Origin: Deltaproteobacteria bacterium | GTDB lineage: Bacteria; Desulfobacterota; DSM-4660; Desulfatiglandales; HGW-15 | Length of the DNA stretch: 64,000 bases | Assembly: GCA_016931115.1 (NCBI GenBank) | Contig: JAFGFM010000092.1 | Span: forward strand, 1-64,000 | Direction: 5' to 3' | In this document: positions 44,923 to 53,606 of the stretch, piece by piece | Position numbering within the stretch: position 1 is the first letter of the stretch | How the letters are laid out: each line of letters begins with the position of its first letter | Translations under genes and position numbers: made by a program | The notes under the pieces: generated by a model | The model's database searches: none | The model's input: only the letters and a program-made list of their open reading frames with translations | What the model was told of the DNA's origin: nothing

Positions 44923-45037
44923 TTCACCGCAAAGACGCAGAGAACGCAGGGAATTATTTTGGTATCTCCCATCTAAAAAATCACATTGAACTCTGCGTAC
45001 TCTGCGTCTCTAGAGAGTGGAACGAACGGGCGGTGAA
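44923..45037. repeat. Short dispersed repeat with inverted ends
   Basis: The left end (TTCACCGCAAAGACGCAGAG, 44923-44942) and right end (CTCTGCGTACTCTGCGTCTC, 44991-45010, then CGGTGAA at 45031-45037) are inverted copies around a short spacer. The sequence pattern of CGCAGAG units is a common non-coding repeat of environmental bacteria. It separates the glycosyltransferase and nitroreductase genes. Confidence 0.65.
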
Positions 45038-45044
45038 CCTGCTT

Positions 45045-45731
45045 TTAAAACCCGTAAAATTTAACCATTGTGTCCAAAGGTTCCCTGTCACGGAAATCCT
45101 TTGTCACCTCATTGTCCCAGTCCGGATATCCTATTGCAATGCCAAGTGCAAGGCATTTATCCTGGGGGATGTCGATTTCCTGCCGAATGAGATCAGGGTA
45201 TACAACAGCCATTGCCTGGGCGATGGTGCCGAGTCCGTAATTCACAGCAAGGAGCATGATATTCTGTACTGCAGAACCGGAATCATACATGCCCCAGACA
45301 TTTATGCCCTTTTCCTGTTTATAATAACTTTTATCCATTAAAAGATATATGCAGGTTGTTGCACCATAATTGGTGAAATTGATAAGCATCTTCTTTTCCA
45401 TCTCCTCCTTGCTTAGCTCAGAGGTGCGGCCCCGCCTCTCCTTTATCTGCATCTTTTTGATACGGGAGGCAAATGGTTCAGGAAATACATATGGCCTGGG
45501 GACTTCAGACTGTGAGCCCGGCATGGCAGAAGGGCCGCGTTTTACAAAGGCATCCTGTATGGCCTTGAGTTTTTTACCTGTGACCACTGCAAATTCCCAG
45601 GGCTGGGTATTTGCCCATGAAGGGGCGCGCATGGCATCGTCAAGTATCTTTTTAAGGAGATCAAGTGGCACCTGATCCGGTTTAAATGCCCTAATGCTCT
45701 TTCTTTCCTTTATTGCCTGTAAAACATCCAT
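45045..45731 (-). CDS. Nitroreductase-family FMN oxidoreductase
   Basis: 228 residues. The FMN-binding start RKSIRAFKPDQVP (about 10-22), APSWANTQPWEFAVV (about 36-50) and the C-terminal LGIAIGYPDWDNEV are typical of nitroreductases. These dimeric enzymes reduce nitro groups, quinones or enones with NAD(P)H. No operon partner is visible, and the divergent gene encodes an SPFH protein. Confidence 0.88.
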   Translation of the reverse strand: MDVLQAIKERKSIRAFKPDQVPLDLLKKILDDAMRAPSWANTQPWEFAVVTGKKLKAIQDAFVKRGPSAMPGSQSEVPRPYVFPEPFASRIKKMQIKERRGRTSELSKEEMEKKMLINFTNYGATTCIYLLMDKSYYKQEKGINVWGMYDSGSAVQNIMLLAVNYGLGTIAQAMAVVYPDLIRQEIDIPQDKCLALGIAIGYPDWDNEVTKDFRDREPLDTMVKFYGF

Positions 45732-46115
45732 TTGTATTCCCTCCTTGCTCTATTTAGAATTAATACTCCTGCCCAAATCTGGGCTTTTGTAACAGCGGAA
45801 ATTTTGAGATGATCTGATTATATAATATAGATCATGGTAATTAGGCAAGAAAACAGAGTATTATATAATGTGAAAAATTCTATAACAGTCTGCCCAGGAG
45901 TTGAAAACCATGAATATAAAGCAATAAATATCTTTTTATTTACCGAATATGGATATTGACCTTTTATAATGGTTCTATTACTTTAAATCCTGTAATGGTT
46001 TTACATGATGCCGTTATTTCTTTTCACAGAATCAAAAAGTTAAATTTTCTGTATTCCCTGCATTTTTTATTAACTATAAGCGGAGCATAATTACCTGAAG
46101 ATCAAGGAGGATAAA
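45732..46115. other. Divergent intergenic region
   Basis: 384 bases between the nitroreductase and SPFH genes, AT-rich, probably with promoters in both directions. A good ribosome-binding site (AAGGAGG) precedes the SPFH start. No gene, repeat or recognisable operator is seen. Confidence 0.5.
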
Positions 46116-47207
46116 ATGGAAGATAATAGAACTGTTTTTGATGTATTGTCTGAACAGCTCAGACGCAATCGCGGGGACCGGCTTTTCAAAATGAAATTTC
46201 CAGGAGGAATTATGCTTGTTGTTATCCTCTTTATAGTAGTTGTTATACTCTATAACTCCTTCTTAAAATATGTGGAGCCCAACGAATATGGTATTAAGCA
46301 GGTGAAAATAGGGATAAGCAGGGGTATTCAAAAAGAGCCCTATACAACCGGTCTTCATTTTGTTATCCCAGGCATGCAAAAGATGCATTTTCTTCCAAGG
46401 GATATCCAGGTGCTGGAACTCACCAATTATCCCCAGTCAGCCTCCAGTTTCGCAAGGCAGGAGAGGGCAGTCCATATACAGACATCGGATGGTTTTTTTG
46501 TCGATGTGGACTTATCAATCCTCTATCATATAGAAGACCCATATAAGGTATTTACCAAGATTGGTCCGGGCAGCCTGTTTGAGGATAATGGTATTATCCC
46601 AAAGGCAGAGCCGACCCTAAAAGAGACACTTGGAGAACTGACAACAGAAGAATTCTACAACAGTATTCTGAGGACAGAGAAGGCAGAGAATGCCAAAAAA
46701 CGGCTGAACCAGGAGCTTAACGAAAAAGGTATAAAGGTTGATCAGGTACTTGTGCGCTATTTTAAATACAGTGATGAGATTCAGAAGAACATAGAAGAAA
46801 AGAAACTGAAGGATCAGCTTGTGTTTAAAAACCAGGCAGAGGCCAGGGCCTCTATAGAAGAGGCCAAGTTAAAGAAGATTACCCAGGAGGGAATGGTTAT
46901 GGTCGATGTTGAGATAGAAAAGGGGAAGGCCTATGTAACAAGAACCCGCGCTGAAAAGGATCTCTATTTCAGGAAGAAGACAGCAGATGCTGATCTGCTT
47001 GTGAAATTGGCGGAGGCTGAAAAGACAAGGTTGAAGAATGAGGCATTAAAGGGGAAGGGTGCAGAGAGGATGGTTGGTCTTAAAATGGCTGATGTGTACA
47101 AAGGTTTAGATGTTATCATACTGCCAAGCGATGGGCCAAATGGTGTAAACCCGCTTGATCTGGAAAGTACCCTTAAACTTTTTGATGTCCAGAAGGGAGG
47201 TGAATAA
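46116..47207 (+). CDS. SPFH/band-7 (stomatin/prohibitin-like) membrane protein
   Basis: 363 residues. A transmembrane segment (about 29-48, IMLVVILFIVVVILYNSF) is followed by an SPFH/band-7 domain (about 52-260; VEPNEYGIKQVKIGISRG, TSDGFFVDVDLSILYHI) and a charged helical region rich in Lys/Glu (about 215-330). SPFH proteins build membrane-associated oligomers that organise proteases or microdomains, as HflK does. Two bases separate it from a second SPFH gene, so the two probably form a hetero-oligomer. Confidence 0.85.
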   Translation: MEDNRTVFDVLSEQLRRNRGDRLFKMKFPGGIMLVVILFIVVVILYNSFLKYVEPNEYGIKQVKIGISRGIQKEPYTTGLHFVIPGMQKMHFLPRDIQVLELTNYPQSASSFARQERAVHIQTSDGFFVDVDLSILYHIEDPYKVFTKIGPGSLFEDNGIIPKAEPTLKETLGELTTEEFYNSILRTEKAENAKKRLNQELNEKGIKVDQVLVRYFKYSDEIQKNIEEKKLKDQLVFKNQAEARASIEEAKLKKITQEGMVMVDVEIEKGKAYVTRTRAEKDLYFRKKTADADLLVKLAEAEKTRLKNEALKGKGAERMVGLKMADVYKGLDVIILPSDGPNGVNPLDLESTLKLFDVQKGGE

Positions 47208-47208
47208 A

Positions 47209-48240
47209 ATGCGTAAATACTATCTACTCATTATAATAGCCATTTTTATTATGATACTTAACGGCTGTATCCCCCATACAACAGGTGAGACAGAGGTAGG
47301 TGTGAGGACAAAAAAGATAGCATTCTGGGGTAAGAAGGGTGTTGAGGAAAAGGTCTATGAACCAGGGTCAACCTATTTTTTTCTTCCCTTTATAAATGAC
47401 TGGAATACCTTTGATACCAAACTCCAGAACCTGGAGTTTACACATGAAGAAAAACGAGGCGACAGGGGCAAAAAAGATGATCTCCTGTTTAAAACCATTG
47501 ATGGTAATGATATTAGCCTCGATATGATTATTGCCTACAGGATTGACCCTACAAAGGCTCATATAATTTTGCAGGATGTTGCGAGAAATGACTTGGAATT
47601 AAGGGATAAGATAATTCGCACTGTAGCGCGGAGTAAACCCAGGGATATATTTGGTGAGTTAAAGACCGAGGAGTTCTATGTTGCAGGGAGGCGAGATACA
47701 CAGGCGCTAAAGGCTAAAAAATTGTTACAGGAGATGCTCGAACCAATGGGAATTGTTGTGGAAAAGGTATTAACCAAAGATTACCGCTTTAATGACAATT
47801 ACCAGCAGGCAATTGAAGATAAAAAGGTGGCTGATCAGATGGTAGAAAAAAATAAATCTGGGCAGCACGCCATTGCCGAGGAGTATAAGCGAAAACTGGA
47901 AGACTCTAAAGGTGAAGTAAATAAGATGATCGCTGATGTTGATGGTGAATTTCTGAAGGCAAAGATTGAAGTAGATGCATATTTTGAAAAACAGCAACTT
48001 ATTGCAGAGGCAATAAAGGCAGAAGGTATTGCAGAGGCACAGGGAATCACCGAGATGAATAAGGCAATGGCAAGCGCTGGCGGTGAGGCCATGGTAAAGC
48101 TCAGGATTGCAGAGGCCATACAGGGTAAAAAGATAATACTTTTACCTGTATCTGAGGGTGGCATGAACCTCAAGACCACAAATATAAATGAGCTAATTAA
48201 TACAATGGGTGTGAAAAGCCTTGCGACTGAAGAAAAGTAA
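47209..48240 (+). CDS. SPFH/band-7 lipoprotein, partner of the preceding gene
   Basis: 343 residues from ATG 47209, behind GGGAGG. The N-terminus is a lipoprotein signal with lipobox (ILNGC, Cys about residue 19), followed by an SPFH domain (TGETEVGVRTKKIAFW ... DGNDISLDMIIAYRID) and a long coiled coil. The paired layout resembles HflK/HflC, but lipid anchoring of one partner is unusual, placing this protein on the outside of the inner membrane or on the outer membrane. An internal in-frame start at 47155 is not needed. Confidence 0.83.
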   Translation: MRKYYLLIIIAIFIMILNGCIPHTTGETEVGVRTKKIAFWGKKGVEEKVYEPGSTYFFLPFINDWNTFDTKLQNLEFTHEEKRGDRGKKDDLLFKTIDGNDISLDMIIAYRIDPTKAHIILQDVARNDLELRDKIIRTVARSKPRDIFGELKTEEFYVAGRRDTQALKAKKLLQEMLEPMGIVVEKVLTKDYRFNDNYQQAIEDKKVADQMVEKNKSGQHAIAEEYKRKLEDSKGEVNKMIADVDGEFLKAKIEVDAYFEKQQLIAEAIKAEGIAEAQGITEMNKAMASAGGEAMVKLRIAEAIQGKKIILLPVSEGGMNLKTTNINELINTMGVKSLATEEK

Positions 48241-48628
48241 ATTGAATACCACTCTTGTTTAAAAAAAATGATATTCATTTCCCTGTATCATTAAAATAGC
48301 AGAATGTAAGGTGGCATTTTATATGCCACCTTATATAGTTGGTGTGCAAAACCCCTCCTTTCATGGTCATCCTGTGTGACATCAAATATGGCCCGGCGTT
48401 CCACATAATTTAAATAATCATATCGGTAAGCCTGGCCATACCTGCATCCATCGCAGGTTATTCAAAGTAAACCCTGTTTAAAATACCAGCATATTAATAA
48501 CAAAAATGAATCAATAAATGATTAAAACAACAATAATGTATATTATATTAACTCTGTCAGTATCTAAATAAAATGAAAAACAAGTGGAATATCAATGTGA
48601 TAGATGTTAATATTTTTTAAATCCAGTT
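48241..48628. other. Intergenic region with hairpin after the SPFH genes
   Basis: TAAGGTGGCAT-TTTAT-ATGCCACCTTA (48307-48333) is a perfect 11-base hairpin, a likely terminator or mRNA end, although the following U-tract is poor. A smaller ACCTGC/GCAGGT hairpin lies near 48447-48465. The remainder is AT-rich and leads to the sigma54 promoter of amtB. No gene is visible. Confidence 0.55.
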
Positions 48629-48644
48629 TGGTACGGGACTTGCT
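48629..48644 (+). promoter_or_regulatory. Sigma54 (RpoN) promoter of amtB-glnK
   Basis: TGGTACGGGACTTGCT matches the sigma54 consensus TGGCACG-N4-TTGCW at all but one defined base and has the invariant GG and GC with the required spacing. It points to amtB, about 118 bases before the start codon, so transcription begins near 48655. Nitrogen-regulated amtB-glnK operons are usually under NtrC and sigma54, which agrees. Confidence 0.85.
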
Positions 48645-48667
48645 CATAGTAAAGACAGGTGTCCGAT

Positions 48668-48751
48668 CCAAAGGGGCATGACCTCCTTTTGGAATGAGGA
48701 TGAAAGTGTTGAACGAAAACTGATTAAAAAATTAAGTGATTAAAAGGAGGT
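48668..48751 (+). promoter_or_regulatory. amtB leader able to pair with its own Shine-Dalgarno
   Basis: The leader contains ACCTCCTTTT (48681-48690), the exact complement of the amtB ribosome-binding region AAAAGGAGGT (48742-48751). The same segment can alternatively pair with CCAAAGG (48668-48674) through CCTTTTGG. Two mutually exclusive folds, one hiding the ribosome-binding site, are therefore possible. Whether it is used in regulation is inference. Confidence 0.4.
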
Positions 48752-48761
48752 AATTAATAAA

Positions 48762-50120
48762 ATGTTAAAAAAGGTCTTGTTGATTTCATCAATATTACTA
48801 TCTGTCTCTGGACTTGCAATGGCGGCTGACCCTTCAGGGGCTGAGACCCTGGCCCAGAACAGTATGGCGCCTATTGACTATGTATGGGTGCTTGTTTGCG
48901 GTTTTCTGGTCTTTTTCATGCAGGCAGGGTTCGCCATGGTTGAGGCAGGGTTTTGCAGGGCAAAGAATGCCACCAACCTTATGGCTAAAAATGCCCTTGA
49001 CTTCATAGTTGCTTCACTTGTCTTTATGGCCTTTGGGTTCGCCTTTATGATGGGAAATGATTTAGGCGGATTTATAGGTACTTCAGGATGGTTTTTACAT
49101 GGTGAGAACTATGATGTCGGAAGATACCTTACATTTTTCTGGCAGCTGGTGTTTGCCGGTACTGCTGCTACCATAGTTTCAGGGGCCGTTGCTGAACGCC
49201 TGAAATTTGGCGCCTATTTTGTTTACAGTTTTATTGTAATTGCATTTATATACCCTATTTTTGGTCACTGGGTATGGGGAGGTGGATGGCTTTCACAACT
49301 TCCATTTGGAGCCGGTCATGTGGATTTTGCAGGTTCAGGGGTTGTTCATACAGTTGGTGGGTTTGTAGCCCTTGCCGGCGCCATAGTGCTTGGCCCGCGT
49401 TTTGGTAAGTTTGGTAAAGATGGAAAACCAAAGGCTATACCAGGGCACAGTATAACCCTGGCTGCCCTTGGTACATTCATACTGTGGTTTGGATGGTTCG
49501 GGTTTAATCCCGGTTCAACCTTCTCAGCGCATCAACTGAGGATAGCAGTTGTCGCTGTTAATACAAACATGGCTGCTGCTGCCGGCGGTGCAATGGCAAT
49601 ATTGATTGTATATCTTAAGACGAAAAAGTGGGACGTTGGTATGATGCTCAATGGTATACTTGCTGGTCTCGTTGCTGTTACCGCGCCCTGCGCATGGATT
49701 GAGGCATGGGCGGCTGTAGTGATAGGGCTGGTAGCCGGTGCCCTTGTGGTGATGAGTGTTTACTTCTGGGAGGGCCGCGGCATTGATGACCCTGTTGGCG
49801 CAGTGAGTGTTCACGGTATTAATGGCGTATGGGGACTCATAAGTGTTGGTCTTTTTGCAGATGGCACCTATGGACTCTGTACGACAAGTGAACCCCTTGT
49901 GAGAGGGTTATTTTACGGAGGCGGTTTTGATCAGCTGATTGCCCAGGTTATAGGGGCTGCTGTTGCGGTTACATGGTCATTTGTGCTTGGGTTTATTACC
50001 TTTAAGTTGATGGATAAGATTATCGGTATAAGGGTAACACCGCAGGAAGAAATAAAGGGTCTGGATATACAGGAGCATGGAACCCCGGCATATCCGAATT
50101 TCTATTCAAATAACAATTAA
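48762..50120 (+). CDS. amtB: Ammonium transporter AmtB
   Basis: 452 residues: a cleavable signal peptide (to about AMAADPS) and 11 transmembrane helices. Recognisable Amt motifs are DYVWVLVCGFLVFFMQAGF, AGFCRAKNATNLMAKN, GWFGFNPGST and VSVHGINGVWG with the pore His region. It imports ammonium across the inner membrane and is gated by PII binding. The next gene encodes PII, 56 bases downstream, the standard amtB-glnK pair. Confidence 0.95.
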   Translation: MLKKVLLISSILLSVSGLAMAADPSGAETLAQNSMAPIDYVWVLVCGFLVFFMQAGFAMVEAGFCRAKNATNLMAKNALDFIVASLVFMAFGFAFMMGNDLGGFIGTSGWFLHGENYDVGRYLTFFWQLVFAGTAATIVSGAVAERLKFGAYFVYSFIVIAFIYPIFGHWVWGGGWLSQLPFGAGHVDFAGSGVVHTVGGFVALAGAIVLGPRFGKFGKDGKPKAIPGHSITLAALGTFILWFGWFGFNPGSTFSAHQLRIAVVAVNTNMAAAAGGAMAILIVYLKTKKWDVGMMLNGILAGLVAVTAPCAWIEAWAAVVIGLVAGALVVMSVYFWEGRGIDDPVGAVSVHGINGVWGLISVGLFADGTYGLCTTSEPLVRGLFYGGGFDQLIAQVIGAAVAVTWSFVLGFITFKLMDKIIGIRVTPQEEIKGLDIQEHGTPAYPNFYSNNN

Positions 50121-50176
50121 TGCTATAAGGTCTGCCTTCACAATGGAGTGAGGGCCGACCTGAAGGAGGTAAAAAT

Positions 50177-50515
50177 ATGCAAAAGATTGAGGCAGTCATA
50201 AGGGTTGAAAAACTTGATGAGGTATCCGAGGCCCTGGAAAAATTCGGCCTTCCGGGAATGATGGTGACACATATTGAAGGTCATGGTAATCAGAAGGGTG
50301 TGGTTGAGCAGTTCAGGGGCCGTGAATTCAAGGTGAATTTCATACCGAAAATCAGGATAGAGATAATAGTAAAGGATCAGGATGTGGAAAAAATTGTAGC
50401 TGAGATCATTAAGATCGCAAGGACTGGCGAGATCGGTGATGGAAAGATATTCATAACCGATATAAAGGATGTAATAAGGATCAGGACTGGCGAAAAGGGT
50501 GATAAGGCAATATGA
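50177..50515 (+). CDS. glnK: PII nitrogen-regulatory protein GlnK
   Basis: 112 residues, the standard PII length, behind GAAGGAGG. Beta strands and the ATP-site features (KIRIEIIVKDQDVEKIV, GEIGDGKIF) are normal. In the T-loop position 51 is Phe (GVVEQFRGREFKVNF) where enteric GlnB/GlnK have the uridylylated Tyr51. The protein should therefore bind and block AmtB without uridylylation control, unless it is modified elsewhere. Its operon position suggests co-regulation by nitrogen. Confidence 0.93.
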   Translation: MQKIEAVIRVEKLDEVSEALEKFGLPGMMVTHIEGHGNQKGVVEQFRGREFKVNFIPKIRIEIIVKDQDVEKIVAEIIKIARTGEIGDGKIFITDIKDVIRIRTGEKGDKAI

Positions 50516-50579
50516 TCAAAGGTTAAAAGCAACACCTTAAAGATCCTTAAATTAGTAATAGTTGATTTGCAGTGACATC

Positions 50580-50620
50580 AAAGCTGTTAAAGAGCATATT
50601 CTTTAACAGCTTTGTTTTTA
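50580..50620 (+). terminator. Rho-independent terminator after glnK
   Basis: AAAGCTGTTAAAGA-GCATAT-TCTTTAACAGCTTT is a perfect 14-base stem (50580-50613) followed by GTTTTTA. It ends the amtB-glnK transcript and is the clearest intrinsic terminator in the window. Confidence 0.88.
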
Positions 50621-50785
50621 TGGAGTAGACTTCAGGGCAAAACACTCATCTATCAAGCCTCTCTTTTCTGTTTTGTCATCTAACCTGAACAGGCATGGTT
50701 GCATTTTCTAAATTATTCAATTAGATTGCTTTCATTTTATTGGTCATAAATATTAACCTGTCACGCAGTTACAGATACAATTTTG

Positions 50786-51007
50786 ATGAAGCCAGGATTA
50801 AAGATATATTTTGCAGGGGCGATCAGAGGCGGGAGAGATCATGTCCATGTATATAATGAGATGATTAATTTTCTCAGGGGCTTTGGTGAGGTGTTAATCA
50901 AGCATGAAGGTGATCAGGCCCTGACAGAAAAAGGGGACGATGGACCTGATGACAGGTTTATCCATGATCGTGACATGGCCTGGATGAATAAGGATAGAAA
51001 TAAGTGA
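50786..51007 (+). CDS. Truncated nucleoside 2-deoxyribosyltransferase/DNPH1-like protein
   Basis: 73 residues (MKPGLKIYFAGAIRGGRDHV ... DDRFIHDRDMAWMNKDRNK). The start KIYFAGAIRGGR and IHDRDMAWM match the first half of the ~140-residue nucleotide hydrolase family that removes bases from deoxynucleotides. The catalytic Glu-bearing second half is missing. The stop overlaps the U32 start codon (GTGA). Either a decayed gene or a minimal leftover, now serving to couple translation of the next gene. Confidence 0.5.
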   Translation: MKPGLKIYFAGAIRGGRDHVHVYNEMINFLRGFGEVLIKHEGDQALTEKGDDGPDDRFIHDRDMAWMNKDRNK

Positions 51008-52881
51008 AAATAGCCCTTGAACTGCTTGCACCTGCGGGCACCGCTGAAATCGGGAAGGCAGCCATTGATCATGGCGCTGATGCCGTATATATCGGGGCGC
51101 CAAAATTCAGCGCAAGGGCACAGGCAGGTAACAGCATTAATGATATTGCAGAACTGGTAAAATATGCTCACCTGTTTCATGCAAATGTGTATGTTGCGCT
51201 AAACACCATCCTGACTGACCCTGAGATAGATCAGACAATGGATCTTATAAGGTTTCTCTATGAAGCCCGCATTGACGGCCTTATCATCCAGGATGTGGGG
51301 CTCCTTGAACTTGATCTGCCGCCAGTTTCTCTTATTGCCAGTACCCAGATGCACAATACCACACCTGAAAAGGTACAGTTTCTTGAATCTGTTGGTTTTA
51401 AAAGGGTTATACTTGCAAGAGAGCTTTCATTAAATGAGATCAGGGCAATCAGAGACAGGACAAAGGTTGAGCTTGAGGTTTTTGTACACGGCGCCCTCTG
51501 TGTGTCTTACAGCGGTCAGTGCTATATGAGCCAGTATGCATTCGGGCGAAGCGGAAATCGCGGTGTATGCGCACAGCCATGCCGCCACCAGTACTCCCTT
51601 ATGGATGGTAATAATAAAACAGTTATCAGGGATAAATACCTGCTCTCCCTTAAAGACATGAACCGTGTAAAGGCCATTGGCGATCTTGTTACCGCAGGAG
51701 TAACTTCATTCAAGATAGAGGGCAGATATAAAGAGATAGATTATGTGAAAAATATCACAGCGATGTACAGGCAGGCTATTGATATGTTTATTGCCCAGAA
51801 TCCAAGATACCGCCCTGCCTCAAGCGGCACATGTACCTTCGGATTTAAGCCTGATCCATTTAAAAGTTTTAACCGCGGATTTACAGCCTATTTTATTAAT
51901 GGTGACCGTAAAAAGATGGGAACCCCTGATTCACCAAAATCAATGGGTGAGTTTATAGGCACAGTGGATAAGACTGGCAGGGATAGTTTCAACATTAAAG
52001 GTCATAACCTTAAAAATGGAGATGGCTTATGCTTTTTCACCCCTGAACATGAACTGACCGGATGCAGGGTGGACAGGGTTGAAGGGGACAGGGTTTTTCC
52101 TAATACCCTGTCAGATATTTCAGCAGGCGCAGCCATATACAGGAATCTTGATATGGATTTTAACCGTATCCTAAAAGGTTCGATAAGTTGCCGGAATATT
52201 TCAGTTGAGATGAGTTTTGTTCAGGATGAAGCGGGTATAAAGTTAACCGTTAAAGATGAGGATAGCATTACAGTAGAGATACAGCAGAAAATACCATTTG
52301 AACCGGCCCGAAACCCTGAGCTCACCCGCTCCACTATTGAGAACCAGCTGATGCGTACAAAGGATACTTCTTACAGGGTGAAATCAATATCTATCAGTCC
52401 TGACCAGCCTGGTTTTATGCCCCTGAGTATTATTAATGATATCAGGCGGAGGATCATTGAAAAATTAACCATTGCACGTATTGAACAATTCTTCAGCAAA
52501 GGTGAAAAGGTAGTCCCCAATAGTGTGCCATACCCTGAACGAGAACTTGACTACAGGGCCAATATCCTTAATTCAAAGGCAATGGCATTTTATGAGCGTC
52601 ACGGGGCTAAAATAACTGAGATGGCCCTAGAGTCGGATGATGAGATCAGAAAAAATCATAAGACAGGCAGGCTGGTGATGACCACAAAGTACTGTTTAAG
52701 GTATGAACTTGATGCCTGCATGAGATCAAAGGATGTAAACAATAACAGGCTGAAAGCTCCACTGCGGATAAGCGACAGGCAGCATACCTACAGACTAGAA
52801 TTTGACTGCATGAATTGCCGAATGATGATCATTGCTGAAGGTGAGGACTCTGTAGTATCGGGAGAGAGTGATAAAAGATGA
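51004..52881 (+). CDS. U32-family protein (RlhA-like)
   Basis: 625 residues from GTG 51004. N-terminal ELLAPAGTAEIGKAAIDHGA, QDVGLLELDLPP, and the signature FVHGALCVSYSGQCYMSQ with further Cys (GVCAQPCRHQY), which bind [4Fe-4S] in U32 proteins. A DUF3656-type C-terminal part ends with clustered Cys (CLRYELDAC, FDCMNCRM). The closest described role is 23S rRNA C2501 hydroxylation by RlhA. A U32 protease function has not been shown for this group. Its stop overlaps the RluA start. Confidence 0.82.
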   Translation: MKIALELLAPAGTAEIGKAAIDHGADAVYIGAPKFSARAQAGNSINDIAELVKYAHLFHANVYVALNTILTDPEIDQTMDLIRFLYEARIDGLIIQDVGLLELDLPPVSLIASTQMHNTTPEKVQFLESVGFKRVILARELSLNEIRAIRDRTKVELEVFVHGALCVSYSGQCYMSQYAFGRSGNRGVCAQPCRHQYSLMDGNNKTVIRDKYLLSLKDMNRVKAIGDLVTAGVTSFKIEGRYKEIDYVKNITAMYRQAIDMFIAQNPRYRPASSGTCTFGFKPDPFKSFNRGFTAYFINGDRKKMGTPDSPKSMGEFIGTVDKTGRDSFNIKGHNLKNGDGLCFFTPEHELTGCRVDRVEGDRVFPNTLSDISAGAAIYRNLDMDFNRILKGSISCRNISVEMSFVQDEAGIKLTVKDEDSITVEIQQKIPFEPARNPELTRSTIENQLMRTKDTSYRVKSISISPDQPGFMPLSIINDIRRRIIEKLTIARIEQFFSKGEKVVPNSVPYPERELDYRANILNSKAMAFYERHGAKITEMALESDDEIRKNHKTGRLVMTTKYCLRYELDACMRSKDVNNNRLKAPLRISDRQHTYRLEFDCMNCRMMIIAEGEDSVVSGESDKR

Positions 52882-53606
52882 CACAATCAAGACGACATGA
52901 ACCTGCCGGAGGCATATCAATCATTTTTGAGGACAGGGATATCATTGTGATAAATAAACCTGTCGGGCTTTTAACCATTGGCACTGACCGGGAAAAGACA
53001 AAAACCGCGCACTTTTTACTTAATGATTATGTCAGGAAAGGTAACTCCAAATCCTCGAACAGGGTATATGTGGTGCATCGTCTTGACAGGGAGACATCAG
53101 GCATACTGGTTTTTGCAAAAAGTGAACAGGCAAAAAGGTATCTTCAGGATAACTGGGAGAAGACTGAAAAGCACTACCTTGCTATCCTTCATGGTAACCT
53201 GAAGGAGAAAGAAGGCACCATATCTTCATACCTTACCGAAAACAGGGCTCTCAAGGTCTATTCGACTAACGATCCTTCAAAGGGCAGGCTTTCACATACC
53301 GCTTATAAGGTTCTTGAAGAGCAAAAAGGGTTCACTATGGTTGATGTTAACCTTATTACCGGCCGCAAGCACCAGATTCGTGTACACTTTGCAGAAATGG
53401 GCCATCCTGTGGTCGGTGACAAAAAATATGTGCCAGATGAGGCTGTATCAAAAAGACTTGCACTCCATGCCTGTTCAATAATGTTTAATCACCCGTTCAC
53501 CCGTAAACCAATGACCTTTGATACAGGCATACCTGATGAATTTGTAAGGCTTTTCCGAAGGCTACAAGGTATAACTATAAACGATGAAAGAGGAAAAAAA
53601 AGATGA
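52878..53606 (+). CDS. RluA-family RNA pseudouridine synthase
   Basis: 242 residues. The NKPVGLLTIG start and VHRLDRETSGILVFAKSE motif with catalytic Asp (about residue 71) define RluA-type synthases, followed by RKHQIRVHFAEMGHPVVGD. Substrates include 23S rRNA and tRNA uridines; which one cannot be inferred here. It is overlapped at both ends by neighbours of the same operon, U32 upstream and the propeller gene downstream. Confidence 0.92.
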   Translation: MTQSRRHEPAGGISIIFEDRDIIVINKPVGLLTIGTDREKTKTAHFLLNDYVRKGNSKSSNRVYVVHRLDRETSGILVFAKSEQAKRYLQDNWEKTEKHYLAILHGNLKEKEGTISSYLTENRALKVYSTNDPSKGRLSHTAYKVLEEQKGFTMVDVNLITGRKHQIRVHFAEMGHPVVGDKKYVPDEAVSKRLALHACSIMFNHPFTRKPMTFDTGIPDEFVRLFRRLQGITINDERGKKR

